56,194 nt of DNA. Source: Fidelibacterota bacterium (lineage in GTDB: Bacteria > Fidelibacterota > UBA2242 > JAOZSR01). Each line of letters opens with the position of its first letter. Position 1 is the first letter of the stretch. The notes under the pieces are model-generated. The model saw only the letters and a program-made list of their open reading frames with translations, was not told where the DNA came from and ran no database searches. Positions 16,902-26,984 of the stretch are shown here, in pieces. Position numbers and translations under genes: made by a program. The DNA is taken from NCBI GenBank assembly GCA_029939575.1, contig JAOZSR010000012.1, positions 1 through 56,194 of the forward strand, read 5' to 3'.

Positions 16902-19900
16902 ATGCATAAGAAGCAATTCATAGCTTTTTTTCTTGTCTTTGTAATGCTCTTTTCATTCGCTTTTGCCGAGAAAAGTATTACTGTTAACAAGATGCAAGAA
17001 TTATCTGTTGGTAAACAAAAGCCAACATTAGAAGCAAAAACGGACGTTGCTCCGATTTTGGAACGTTTTTATAACAATGAAAAACTGTCTGATAGTGAAC
17101 TTAATGCTATCTCTCAGTACATTCCGGAAGTTAGAAAAGGCTGCACCAAAATTAAAGACGGGGCAGAATATCTTTCTGAAGATTTTGAAGTTGATCCTTT
17201 AACAGATTGGACACAATTGACAGCCGGTGCTGCTTGGGTACAAAATACCAATAATAGCTATTCAGGAGACGCTTGTTATTATCATAATGATGATAATGTT
17301 GATTCAGTATCTGCTGACTGGCTTGTAACACCTGCTATTGATTTATCTTCTGCAACTGCTCCAAGATTAGTTTTTTATGAAATGGAAAACTTTTTAACTT
17401 ATGCTGAAGAACATTATGTTATGATCACTACAGATACAACTGGAGGAGTAGCAGCTGATTGGGATACTCTTTATACTGATCTTCCTGAGGAAGATGTTTG
17501 GAACGGTGTAACTATTGATTTAACATCTTATGTAGGCTCCAGTGTATATATTGCTTTTGTATATGTTGGTGACTGGGCAGATGAATGGTATATTGATGAT
17601 GTATCAGTTGGCGAAACTCCAACATGGCCTGTATTAGTTATAGAACCAACAGATGTTAAATTTAATACCATTTCTGTTGGTGAATCTGATACTGTTAATG
17701 TAAATGTCATCAATGCTGGTGGCGGAGACTTAGTTGTAAATAATGTCTTTGTTGCAGGCTATGAAGATATTTTCACATATAATTTTCCTGCTAAAGGTGA
17801 TCCTGAGCTTACAGTTGCTCCAGGAGATACCGGGCTAATGGAACTAATTTTTACTCCAACAGAAGCAGGTAGTTTTGGTGGTGGATTAGTACTTCATACT
17901 AATGATCCTGAAGGTTGGCCTATTATTGAAGTTAATGGCGATGCAATTCCAGCCGGATATGTTTTTGAAAGTTTTGAAGGCGAACAGTTTCCACCATTAG
18001 GTTGGGCAACTGATGCCTGGACTCAAAGTACTTATGGTGGTCCACTTAGCGGAACTGAGTTTGCATATTGTAACTTAGCCGGTTCAGCACTTGTAACACC
18101 GGGAATTATGGTTGAAACTGGAGATTATATTTCATTTGGTTTTAGAAATGAATCAGCATACACTCCACAGAGTATGGATGTTTATGTTGGTGACGATTTG
18201 GTCTGGCAGGTTGTAGATAATGCTACTAACGAATACCAGATTGTAAACATTCCATTAGATGATTATGCCGGTGAGACTGTTAATGTTGTATTTGTTGGTC
18301 AGTCTGGAACAGGCGGATGGTCTTATGGTATTTGTGTTGATGATGTATTAATGCCTCCGGTTGAGATCGTAGGACCAAGAGTTGCATTTACTCCTGAAGA
18401 ACTCTTTTTTGGAAACGTGCTTGCAAATGAAGAATCAGTTGAAAGAGAATTCCTGGTAACCAATGTTGGTGGCCTTGATCTCGATCTTACTTCTGCTATT
18501 TCTTCCAGTGATGAGTTTGTTGTAAGTGATTTTGGAAAAGGTATTCTTGCTCCAGGTGAATCTGACACAATGACTGTTGTATTTAGTCCATTATCTGCTA
18601 TGGGATATGAAGAATACATTGAAGTTATTTCCGACAGTGAAACTAATCCTGATACTCTCTGGATGTATGGTGGAGGATATGATCCAATCTCTTATTATGA
18701 AGAAGATTTTAATATTAATTTTTCATGTAGTGTAGTTGATGCAAATGAAGATGGAATTACCTGGGGATGGCTGACATTTGACGGTTTTGATGCATTTGCC
18801 GGAATTGGTTATGCAACAGCAGGTAATGATGATTATCTTATTACTCCTAAATTACATATCAATGCCGGAGATTTACTCCAGTTTGAATCGTTTGTATATA
18901 ATGCGGGATTTCCTGAAAGTTTTGAAGTTTATGTTGAAACCGGAAATGATGTTTCTACATGGACAACAGCTGTAATGGATTCAACAATTGATAATGTTGT
19001 TCCTATGGGTTTCGAAGTTGATCTGGCAGCTTATGCCGGAACAGATGTCTATATTGGATTCCGTAATATATCTGTAGATATGTATTATCAATTTATTGAT
19101 AATATTAAAGTTGGTCCGGAAATTACACCGATCCATGATATTCAGTTTGTAGTAGATCCTGAAACTGATGATGCAACTCCCCTTGATGGACAGGTAGTAA
19201 ATGTCAGAGGTGTTATTAGTACTGCTGCTGGTGAATTCAGTAATTCATACTTTTTTATTCAGGATGCAGAAATGCCATGGAGCGGTATCCAGGTTTATGC
19301 TTCAGGTAATGATACCCTTAATCGTGGAGATGAAGTTATTGTATCCGGTACTGCCGGTGAATATTCTGGTAAAACTCAAATTGGTGATGTAACAGCCATT
19401 GTTGTTTTGGGTTCTGGCAATGAAGTATTACCAATCGAAATACCAATTGCTGATCTTGGCTCAGCTGCTACGGGTGAAGCTTATGAAGCGGTGCTTGTGG
19501 GAGTTAAAAAAGTTGAAGTAACAGAAGTTAATGGCACTAATGTTAAAGTTACTGATGGCGTTGATACAGCTTCAGTTAGCACGTATTATACTGATTTTGT
19601 TGATGTTTCTCTCGAAGTTGGTGATGTAATAGATCTGGCTGGATTAGTATGGCCATATAATGGATACCCAATTAATCCAAGAAATGATGCTGATGTTTAT
19701 AAATACAGTGTTGGTGGAGTTGAAGGTACTGTTACAGATGTAACTGCCAAAGGCGACTCACTTGCCGGTGTTACTGTTAGTTTAAATGAAGAATTAAGCA
19801 CAGTAACTGATGAAGATGGTTATTATCTGATCGGTGGAGTTCTGGAAGGTGAATATACACTGAAAACTGAATTCCCAGGATATATGCCTCATGTAGAAAA

Positions 19901-22900
19901 TATTGCAATAGCAGCTGAAACTCTTGAAGTAAATATTGAAATAGAAGAATATAATTTTGAAATGGAAGCTCCTACTGGTCTAATGGCAACTGCTCATGAC
20001 AAATCTGTAGCTCTTGATTGGGCTCCTCCTGGCGCAGGTGGCGATATTGAAGAAGGCTTTGAAGGAATTACAGAAATTCCAGACGGTTGGGGCAATATTG
20101 ATAATGATGGTGATGGTTCAGCATGGTTTATTTATGATGTTGAAGCAACATCACATACAGGTCTGAATTCTGCTGGTTGTTTATATAATTCTGCCGGAAA
20201 TGATGACTGGTTGATTACTCCAGTATTAATGGATCCGGGTGAAGCAGCATCCTTTTCATTTTGGGCAGCTCCGCAAGATCCTGATTATTCTGTAGAATCA
20301 TTCAATGTATATGTTTCCACAGCAGGTCCTGATATTGCAAACTTTGGAACACCTGTATTATCCTATACTTTTGATGCCGGTGATATTGTATGGCAGGAAT
20401 TTATTGTTGATTTAAGTACATATTCTGAAGAATCTCAGTTATGGGTAGCAATTCAGTGTGTATCTGTTGATCAGTTTATCCTGAAAATTGATGATGTTAT
20501 GACTGATGACTTTGGTGGTGACACAAAAATTGAATTAACTACCGGTTTAAGAACTAATGATTTAGCACATACTATCGTTAAAGGGAAAACTCGTGCAACA
20601 GCCGAAATCCTTGTAACTGATGGTTCCAGATATACAAAAGGCGACAAAGAAATTGAATACGCAACCTGGTGGGTAAATGAAAAATATCTTCCTGGCTCGG
20701 TTATGACAATTGATTTTGGTGTTACCAACGCTAGTAGTGATGTTGAATGGATTTTATTTGCCACATTAGACTTTCCTGAAGGTGTTGAAGTTATTGACGC
20801 TACACCACTAAATGCTTTACCATGGGATGGATCAACCGGCGACGGTGCTTTCGTAACATGGGGTGGTTCCGGTTACATGGGTAGCTCAGAAACTGCAATA
20901 ACAAGTATAACACTTGCTTTTGATCCTTCCCTGACTGAAAATCTGGAAATTCCATGGACATTATCCGGTGATGGATGGGGAGATCCTCCACATGATGTTA
21001 GTGGCGTTCTTGAATTGACTACATTCCAGCCAGGAGATTTCCTCGGATATAATGTTTTTATGGTAGGCGACAAATCTGAACCAGTTAATCCTTTCCCAAT
21101 TCAGGGATTGCATTATGATGTATTTGGTCTTGAAGATGAAACTGAATATTGTTTTGAAGCAACCTCAGTATATTTTCCGGGAGTAGATTCCGATCCTTCA
21201 AACCAGGCATGTGCAACAACAATCTATGAATTCGGTGATGTAGCCGGTACAGTGCTTAATCCTAATGGAGATCCGGTTGTAAATGCTACTGTTACCTCGG
21301 GTTATGCAGTTTGTATAACAGATGTTGATGGTAATTATTTACTTGAAGACCTCTTTCCAGGAATGAATACAGTCAAAGTAAATTCTGATGCTTTTGATGA
21401 TATGGCTCAGGATGTTGAAATCATTGCACAGGCTGATCCTGTAGTTCTTGATTTTAGTTTAATTCCAAGTCTTGATAAACCGGGTGGATTAGTAGCAGTT
21501 GTAGGTGATGCTGTTGTTGATCTGAACTGGAAAACACCAGGTGGATTAGAAGAAGTTGAATTAATGTATGATGATGGTTCTTTTGAATCATCAATTACTG
21601 GTGGTGCTACAGATATTGAAGTATCCACAAAATTCACTCCTGGCTCTGCAGGTGAATTATATACTGGAAGATTCTTATTCTCATCCGCTGGTCAAACAGG
21701 ATATGCATTAGATCCGGTTGAACTGAGAATTTATACAGTTGGTGGTGATGGACTACCTGGAGAATTAGTATATGTTTCTGAAGAATTACTCGAAGTACCA
21801 GCAGAAGATGTATGGGTAGATGTTGATCTTTCCGGCTTTGCTTTTGGCGAAGAGGGATTTTTCTTAGGATATCGTTATACTACTACAGAAGGTCCAGGAA
21901 CAGGAAGAGATACTGATAATCATGTTTATGGACATCCCTATGTTTTCGTTAGTGGTAGCTGGACAGAATCCAGTGATCTCGGATTTCCTGGTAATTTTGG
22001 AATCAGAGCAATTGTTGGTTTAGAAGGCGTAAAAGCTGAAGTACTTAGTAGCGCTACAATTCCTGAAAATTATTTTACAGGAACCACTACTTTACTATCA
22101 AGCAGTTCAACACCAGATTTTGAACTTGGTGTGGCTCAGGACATTCCTTCTTTCCATGTTGAAAATGAAATGGCTAAAGCCCGTGAAGATTCATTGGTTG
22201 GATATAATGTCTATCGTATGGAAATGGATGTAGAAGATCTATTACTCGCAACAGTTGAAGATACATTTTATACTGACTTATCTGTAGCAAATTACACAGA
22301 ATATGGCTATTATGTAAAAGCTCTTTGGGATACAGATGAATATGATACTCTGGAATCCAAACCATCCAATGTAGCAATGGCTACACCATGGATGCTTGGA
22401 GATGTAAACTTTGATAATGATGTAAATGTTCAGGATATTATTAAAGTTGTAAACAACATTCTTTTACTGGTTGAATTCGATGATGCTGAAATGCAGGCTG
22501 CTGACCTTAATAATGATCTTGAGATCAATATTTTTGATGTAATCAGTCTTATTAATATGACAATGAATGGAGCATTGGCAAAAGATGTTAATGATCCTGG
22601 ATTGTCAGCCTCTCTTGTATTACCGGAAATCGCACCGGTTAATAAAGAAGGTGGTAGTTTAGACCTTGGTCTTGATTTCGAAGGTGCTGCTTATGGATTA
22701 CAGTTTACTGTAAAATATAATCCAAATGTTATGAAACTTGGAAATCCTGCTATCAGAGGAAACGGTCTGACTGTTGCATCTAATGTTGAAAAAGGTGAGA
22801 TGGTTGTTGTTGCTTATAGTACAACAGGTAAAAAGATCAACTTTTCTCAGGATATGATTTCTATTCCTGTAGAAATGGTAAATGAAAAATTCCGTGGTAA

Positions 22901-23276
22901 TGCTAATATCAATATTGATAATTTCTTATTGGCAGGACCACAGGGACCAATCGTACTGGATAAGAGTTCCGGACAAATTGAAGTAACACTTGTTCCCATG
23001 GAATTCGCATTGTATCAAAACTATCCAAATCCGTTTAACCCAACCACTACAATAAATTATGATTTACCGAAAACTACATATGTAGATGTTGCTATTTACA
23101 ATATGCTGGGTCAGAAGATCCGCACATTAGTATCTACACAGAAAAAATTCGGTTATCATAATTCTGTATGGAATGGTTTAACAGATGATGGTGTTTCTGT
23201 ATCATCCGGTGTTTATATTTATAGAATTATGGCTGGGGATTTTATTAAAACAAAGAAAATGGTTTTAATGAAATAA
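16902..23276 (+). CDS. Giant multidomain surface adhesin with dockerin, cohesin-like and T9SS domains
   Basis: This 2124-residue protein has a signal peptide at 1-22. The architecture is roughly: cleaved-adhesin/MAM-like jelly rolls near 90-240, 353-486, 600-740 and 1030-1200; ASPM/HYDIN-like Ig domains near 245-350 and 490-596; an OB-fold-like region (743-940); regulatory-like beta domains (940-1020, 1443-1523); and fibronectin-like pieces. It ends with a type I dockerin (about 1829-1890, GDVNFDNDVNVQDI), a cohesin-like beta sandwich (about 1900-2030, with YGLQFTVKYNPNVMKLG) and a T9SS sorting domain (2034-2124). No enzymatic site is visible, so a structural or adhesive surface role is likely. 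AAGGAGG gives it the strongest ribosome-binding site in the window, suggesting high expression. A terminator follows. Confidence 0.88.
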   Translation: MHKKQFIAFFLVFVMLFSFAFAEKSITVNKMQELSVGKQKPTLEAKTDVAPILERFYNNEKLSDSELNAISQYIPEVRKGCTKIKDGAEYLSEDFEVDPLTDWTQLTAGAAWVQNTNNSYSGDACYYHNDDNVDSVSADWLVTPAIDLSSATAPRLVFYEMENFLTYAEEHYVMITTDTTGGVAADWDTLYTDLPEEDVWNGVTIDLTSYVGSSVYIAFVYVGDWADEWYIDDVSVGETPTWPVLVIEPTDVKFNTISVGESDTVNVNVINAGGGDLVVNNVFVAGYEDIFTYNFPAKGDPELTVAPGDTGLMELIFTPTEAGSFGGGLVLHTNDPEGWPIIEVNGDAIPAGYVFESFEGEQFPPLGWATDAWTQSTYGGPLSGTEFAYCNLAGSALVTPGIMVETGDYISFGFRNESAYTPQSMDVYVGDDLVWQVVDNATNEYQIVNIPLDDYAGETVNVVFVGQSGTGGWSYGICVDDVLMPPVEIVGPRVAFTPEELFFGNVLANEESVEREFLVTNVGGLDLDLTSAISSSDEFVVSDFGKGILAPGESDTMTVVFSPLSAMGYEEYIEVISDSETNPDTLWMYGGGYDPISYYEEDFNINFSCSVVDANEDGITWGWLTFDGFDAFAGIGYATAGNDDYLITPKLHINAGDLLQFESFVYNAGFPESFEVYVETGNDVSTWTTAVMDSTIDNVVPMGFEVDLAAYAGTDVYIGFRNISVDMYYQFIDNIKVGPEITPIHDIQFVVDPETDDATPLDGQVVNVRGVISTAAGEFSNSYFFIQDAEMPWSGIQVYASGNDTLNRGDEVIVSGTAGEYSGKTQIGDVTAIVVLGSGNEVLPIEIPIADLGSAATGEAYEAVLVGVKKVEVTEVNGTNVKVTDGVDTASVSTYYTDFVDVSLEVGDVIDLAGLVWPYNGYPINPRNDADVYKYSVGGVEGTVTDVTAKGDSLAGVTVSLNEELSTVTDEDGYYLIGGVLEGEYTLKTEFPGYMPHVENIAIAAETLEVNIEIEEYNFEMEAPTGLMATAHDKSVALDWAPPGAGGDIEEGFEGITEIPDGWGNIDNDGDGSAWFIYDVEATSHTGLNSAGCLYNSAGNDDWLITPVLMDPGEAASFSFWAAPQDPDYSVESFNVYVSTAGPDIANFGTPVLSYTFDAGDIVWQEFIVDLSTYSEESQLWVAIQCVSVDQFILKIDDVMTDDFGGDTKIELTTGLRTNDLAHTIVKGKTRATAEILVTDGSRYTKGDKEIEYATWWVNEKYLPGSVMTIDFGVTNASSDVEWILFATLDFPEGVEVIDATPLNALPWDGSTGDGAFVTWGGSGYMGSSETAITSITLAFDPSLTENLEIPWTLSGDGWGDPPHDVSGVLELTTFQPGDFLGYNVFMVGDKSEPVNPFPIQGLHYDVFGLEDETEYCFEATSVYFPGVDSDPSNQACATTIYEFGDVAGTVLNPNGDPVVNATVTSGYAVCITDVDGNYLLEDLFPGMNTVKVNSDAFDDMAQDVEIIAQADPVVLDFSLIPSLDKPGGLVAVVGDAVVDLNWKTPGGLEEVELMYDDGSFESSITGGATDIEVSTKFTPGSAGELYTGRFLFSSAGQTGYALDPVELRIYTVGGDGLPGELVYVSEELLEVPAEDVWVDVDLSGFAFGEEGFFLGYRYTTTEGPGTGRDTDNHVYGHPYVFVSGSWTESSDLGFPGNFGIRAIVGLEGVKAEVLSSATIPENYFTGTTTLLSSSSTPDFELGVAQDIPSFHVENEMAKAREDSLVGYNVYRMEMDVEDLLLATVEDTFYTDLSVANYTEYGYYVKALWDTDEYDTLESKPSNVAMATPWMLGDVNFDNDVNVQDIIKVVNNILLLVEFDDAEMQAADLNNDLEINIFDVISLINMTMNGALAKDVNDPGLSASLVLPEIAPVNKEGGSLDLGLDFEGAAYGLQFTVKYNPNVMKLGNPAIRGNGLTVASNVEKGEMVVVAYSTTGKKINFSQDMISIPVEMVNEKFRGNANINIDNFLLAGPQGPIVLDKSSGQIEVTLVPMEFALYQNYPNPFNPTTTINYDLPKTTYVDVAIYNMLGQKIRTLVSTQKKFGYHNSVWNGLTDDGVSVSSGVYIYRIMAGDFIKTKKMVLMK

Positions 23277-23300
23277 TCGCAGTTTAAATATAAATCTGAT

Positions 23301-23332
23301 AAAGAGCCGCTTCCTATGAAGTGGCTCTTTTC
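23301..23332 (+). terminator. Rho-independent terminator after the adhesin
   Basis: A 13-bp stem (AAAGAGCCGCTTC with GAAGTGGCTCTTT, one G-T pair) and a 4-nt loop, followed by T residues. Confidence 0.85.
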
Positions 23333-23781
23333 ATTTTATGATCAATATATGTTTGGTAGTGTGCAGAAAAGTGTGTCTCGAACCTCCAACATATTTTATG
23401 CTTTTACCATAAAACATTCTATTCATATTAATATTTGACAATTGCGTAAAAAGTAAATTTGCTGTCATTCTAAATGAGGTACGAATGTTTACAATCAGGT
23501 TTTTGACTGAAAGAATCTCCTACAATTATCGACAAGATTCTTCGTTGCTACGCAGTCTCAGACTATGTCTGGTTTTCGACTGAAAGACAGCTTCGAATCT
23601 TTTTACGATTCCATCAATATTTCTCTTAATTTATTAAGTTTCAGAAAACTTAACTTGAATTTTATAGATATTTAAATGCTTTAGCCCAATCTCTATTTAT
23701 AAAAAATAGAGAATTTGAAACTTTCAAATTTATGGGCAGTATAAGAAGTCGAATGTTAATCTTATAAAAGGAGATAGAAAA
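23333..23781. other. Repeat-bearing intergenic region
   Basis: About 450 bp without a gene. It holds copy 2 of the dispersed repeat. Within it a shorter direct repeat (GGTTTTTGACTGAAAGAA at 23498-23515, and a near copy at 23571-23588) is visible. A strong AGGAG site at its right end serves the DegP gene. Confidence 0.5.
23535..23615. repeat. Dispersed 81-bp intergenic repeat, copy 2
   Basis: The partner of 5563-5643, same orientation and same length, about 13 mismatches by hand alignment. It lies in an otherwise empty region between a terminator and a protease gene. Confidence 0.75.
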
Positions 23782-25290
23782 ATGAGAAAAAATATTAAAT
23801 TGATATTAGGAATAATTAGCCTAATTGTTTTAGGTATTTTTCTTGGGAAAATGTTGCAGGAACCTGAGCGAGTAGTTTTATTTGATTCGGGAAAATCCGA
23901 TTCAAATTCTATGAAAGTTGTACCGGCTACGATGATAACTCCAAATGCTAATTACAAATCACTTAATGATTTTAATGAGGCTTTTGTTGAAATTGCTTCA
24001 AGTGTAACACCTTCTGTAGTGACAATTATAACTGAAAAAGTAATAAAATCAAATATTAACAGGTCTATACCAGGTTTTGATGATGAATTTTTCCAACATT
24101 TTTTTGGAATACCACAGCCTCAAGATCGCCGTGGAGAAGCCTTGGGTTCTGGAGTTATTGTTAATAAAAATGGTTATATCATTACAAATAATCATGTTGT
24201 AGAAAATGGAGAAACAATAAAAGTAAAATTACTTGATGAAAGAGAATATGATGCTGAAATAATTGGCACAGATAAAAGAACAGATTTGGCAATTATTAAA
24301 ATAAATGCCAAAAATTTAATTCCGGCAAAGCTAGGAAATTCTGAAAAATTAAGAGTTGGTGAATGGGTAGTAGCAATTGGATCTCCACTATCTGACCAAT
24401 TGGCTCATACAGTTACTTCCGGAATTGTTAGTGCCAAGGGTAGAAATAGTGTTATCGGTAATAATATTTATGGTTCAATGATTCAAACTGATGCAGCAAT
24501 AAATCCTGGCAATAGTGGTGGAGCGTTGGTTGATATCAGGGGAGAATTAATAGGAATAAATACAGCAATTGCTACAAGTGGTGGTTATGCAGGAAATATT
24601 GGAATTGGTTTTGCCATACCAATAGATATGGCAAAAAAAGTGATGAGAGACCTTATTGAAAAAGGGAAGGTAGAAAGAGCCTGGTTGGGTGTGCAAATTC
24701 AGGATGTTGATGATAGAAAAGCAAAAGCCATGAAGTTAGAGACTCGTGAAGGTGCTTTAATAAGTGAAGTTGTTGAAGACAGTCCTGCAGAAAAAGGTGG
24801 TCTCAAAGTTGGTGATGTTGTAATTGAAGTTGATGGGAAAAAAGTAAAAAGTTCTTCTCATTTACAATACTTAATTGGGAATCGTGAAATTGGTGAGACT
24901 GTAAAAATTGATGTAATTAGAGGGAAAAAGAATATATCACTTAAAATATTGTTAGGTGAATTTCCGGAATCAAACGAAGTCGTCACTTCTGAAAGTTCTG
25001 AGTCTATAACAAAATTTGGTCTGGATGTGGATAACATTACTAATAGTATTGCCAGAGAATACGGAATTGATCCTGATGAACCTGGTGTTGTTATCACTAA
25101 TATTGAAAGAGATTGTGATGCATCAAGAAGATTACGTGAAGGCGATATTATAAAAAGAATTGGTAATATAGATATCAATAACTTAAATGATTATAAAGAT
25201 GCCATTAAAAATATAGATGAAGAATATATATTAATTTTGGTTAAAAGAAAGAATAATACATTTTTTGTTACTTTAAAAGTAATGGAATAA
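23782..25290 (+). CDS. degP: HtrA/DegP-family periplasmic serine protease
   Basis: This protease degrades or refolds damaged envelope proteins. Residues 7-22 are an N-terminal membrane anchor or signal. The trypsin-like domain (65-290) has the complete triad H138 (TNNHVV), D168 (RTDLAII) and S245 (NPGNSGGAL). A PDZ domain spans about 295-385 and a second, more divergent one spans 415-500. At 502 residues it matches two-PDZ DegP/DegQ proteins. AAGGAG precedes the ATG at the right spacing. The gene is monocistronic, ending in a strong terminator. It follows the large exported proteins, where an envelope quality-control protease would be useful. The family is certain; DegP versus DegQ cannot be separated by eye. 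Confidence 0.93.
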   Translation: MRKNIKLILGIISLIVLGIFLGKMLQEPERVVLFDSGKSDSNSMKVVPATMITPNANYKSLNDFNEAFVEIASSVTPSVVTIITEKVIKSNINRSIPGFDDEFFQHFFGIPQPQDRRGEALGSGVIVNKNGYIITNNHVVENGETIKVKLLDEREYDAEIIGTDKRTDLAIIKINAKNLIPAKLGNSEKLRVGEWVVAIGSPLSDQLAHTVTSGIVSAKGRNSVIGNNIYGSMIQTDAAINPGNSGGALVDIRGELIGINTAIATSGGYAGNIGIGFAIPIDMAKKVMRDLIEKGKVERAWLGVQIQDVDDRKAKAMKLETREGALISEVVEDSPAEKGGLKVGDVVIEVDGKKVKSSSHLQYLIGNREIGETVKIDVIRGKKNISLKILLGEFPESNEVVTSESSESITKFGLDVDNITNSIAREYGIDPDEPGVVITNIERDCDASRRLREGDIIKRIGNIDINNLNDYKDAIKNIDEEYILILVKRKNNTFFVTLKVME

Positions 25291-25308
25291 AAAAAATTAA
25301 AATCAATA

Positions 25309-25346
25309 AAAAAGCGGAAGTATTGATTACAATACTTCCGCTTTTT
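25309..25346 (+). terminator. Rho-independent terminator after degP
   Basis: A perfect 12-bp GC-containing stem (GCGGAAGTATTG with CAATACTTCCGC) flanked by A5/T5, with a 4-nt loop, 19 nt after the stop. It insulates degP from the hydrogenase operon. Confidence 0.92.
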
Positions 25347-25397
25347 AGTTATATGTTAAATATGATATCACGGCATTTATATTTATAAAACAAAACA

Positions 25398-25457
25398 GAC
25401 TTTTTGTAGGAATCTTCCTACAAAGTAACTTCATAAATTCCCACGCTACAAAAAGAC
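25398..25457. repeat. Nested inverted repeats upstream of the hydrogenase operon
   Basis: An inner perfect 10-bp inverted repeat with a 2-nt gap lies at 25403-25424 (arms TTTGTAGGAA/TTCCTACAAA). An outer pair, 25398-25409 with 25446-25457, matches at 11 of 12 positions. The two pairings share the left arm and are mutually exclusive. This could be an operator or a leader RNA switch for the operon starting at 25486. Confidence 0.5.
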
Positions 25458-25485
25458 ATATTCCTATTTACTGTTTGGATGAATT

Positions 25486-25887
25486 ATGCTCAACTTTGTA
25501 TTGATCATGGAAAAAAATAACCAAACTACAATTTTTATTGCTGATGATTCTGAGATTCTTAGAAATCACCTAATAACAATGATTAATGAAATTAAAGAAC
25601 TTAAAATTATTGGGTATGCAGCTGATACAGAATCTTCAAAATCAGAAATAAAACGCTTGAAACCGGATATTGTAATTTTAGATATTAGGATGCCGGGAGA
25701 AGGTGGAATCGCAGTATTAAAAGATATTAAGCAGGTTAACAGTAATATTACAGTAATTATTTTGACAGATTATCCCTATCCTCAATACAGGACAAAATGT
25801 ATGGCAGAGGGAGCGGATTATTTTTTTGAAAAATCAACCGAAACAGAGAAATTGATCGATACATTAAAAAAAATTAAAAAAGGATGA
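25486..25887 (+). CDS. Single-domain response regulator
   Basis: A 133-residue stand-alone receiver of the NarL subfamily, with acidic D20/D21, phospho-acceptor D66 (DIVILDIRMP), T93 and K115. No DNA-binding helix-turn-helix follows. It cannot act as a classical transcription factor and probably passes phosphate or binds a partner. It is the first gene of the hydrogenase operon; the operon's last gene (38212-39543) is a sensor kinase, so the two may work together. The ATG at 25486 lacks a clear ribosome-binding site, and a second ATG seven codons on is no better. Confidence 0.85.
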   Translation: MLNFVLIMEKNNQTTIFIADDSEILRNHLITMINEIKELKIIGYAADTESSKSEIKRLKPDIVILDIRMPGEGGIAVLKDIKQVNSNITVIILTDYPYPQYRTKCMAEGADYFFEKSTETEKLIDTLKKIKKG

Positions 25888-25947
25888 ATTCTTTTATGGG
25901 CAATGAATTTACTGGAAAAAATGTTTTCTTCCCTTGGAGGCCAGCCT

Positions 25948-26970
25948 ATGCTAATTAAACAATCAGCTATGTTTTCATTTTTAGCACTATGTCAAAATGA
26001 ATCTCTCGGTGAGATTAAACAAGTTATTTTACCAAGAAAGTCAAAAGTAAGTGAAGAAAACTATCATTATGATGTTTTCAATGATAATAAGGAATATGTA
26101 TTAGGTAATTATCGCTGTGTAGAACCAATCAGAATGCTCTATTATTTTCCGAGAGATACTGTGGTACCTGCACCGGAAAAAGTCCCAAAAAGAATTATTG
26201 CCGGGGTTACAAATTGTGATTTAAAAGCATTAAGTCTATTGGATAAGGCTCTGATAAATGATGATTTTGAAGATCCTGCATATTCGGTATGGAGAAAAAA
26301 TACTTATATAATCAGTAGTGATTGTCTGAGTATTTCAAGCACATGTCATTGTAATCTTTTTGATGAAAAACCTTATGCTGAAAAAGGATATGATCTTAAT
26401 CTTTCACAAGTAAATAATTCTTATAAAATCAGTGTAGGATCAGAAAAAGGTGAGGAATTATTGGGTCTCATCAAAGAAAACTTTACTATTGATGATTCAG
26501 AAATTTATGATCAGCAAATTCTTGATAATCGGCAGAAAACAGTAAATGATCTAAAAAAACAAAATGCAGAGTTTGAAAAAAAATGGAAGATTGATGATTT
26601 ACGCCAGGCAGACCAGGAAAAGTGGAAAATTGCTTCTGAAGATTGTATTGGTTGCGGTGCTTGTACAAATAGCTGTCCGACTTGTTATTGCATGATTTTA
26701 AATGATGAATCAACAGAAAAACAGTTTGTTAAAGTTAGAACTCAGGATAGTTGCCAATTACATGGTTATGCCAGAGTGGCTGGCGGTGATTCACCACGAC
26801 CAAAAATGTACAGCCGTTTTCGTAATCGGTATTTATGCAAATTAGATTATATGAAAACCAATTTTCAGATTTTGGGATGTGTCGGCTGTGGAAGGTGTAT
26901 TAATGCCTGTGTAGCAGGAATAGACCAAAGAGAAGTTATTACAAACATAAACGATCAGACAGATAATTAA
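25948..26970 (+). CDS. 4Fe-4S subunit like sulfhydrogenase beta (HydB)/AsrA
   Basis: An electron-transfer subunit carrying two 4Fe-4S sites. Numbered from an upstream ATG at 25903, these are C248/C251/C254/C258 (CIGCGACTNSCP) and C326/C329/C332/C336. The N-terminal part has the family's GVTNCDLKAL and SDCLSISSTCHC segments. In Pyrococcus soluble hydrogenase and anaerobic sulfite reductase this subunit links the flavoprotein subunit to the catalytic core. Here the flavoprotein follows after 14 nt and a membrane hydrogenase after that. I favour the ATG at 25948, behind GGAGG with seven-base spacing, over the ATG at 25903, which has almost no site. The start remains open. Confidence 0.82.
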   Translation: MLIKQSAMFSFLALCQNESLGEIKQVILPRKSKVSEENYHYDVFNDNKEYVLGNYRCVEPIRMLYYFPRDTVVPAPEKVPKRIIAGVTNCDLKALSLLDKALINDDFEDPAYSVWRKNTYIISSDCLSISSTCHCNLFDEKPYAEKGYDLNLSQVNNSYKISVGSEKGEELLGLIKENFTIDDSEIYDQQILDNRQKTVNDLKKQNAEFEKKWKIDDLRQADQEKWKIASEDCIGCGACTNSCPTCYCMILNDESTEKQFVKVRTQDSCQLHGYARVAGGDSPRPKMYSRFRNRYLCKLDYMKTNFQILGCVGCGRCINACVAGIDQREVITNINDQTDN

Positions 26971-26984
26971 TTCCGGGAGAAGAA

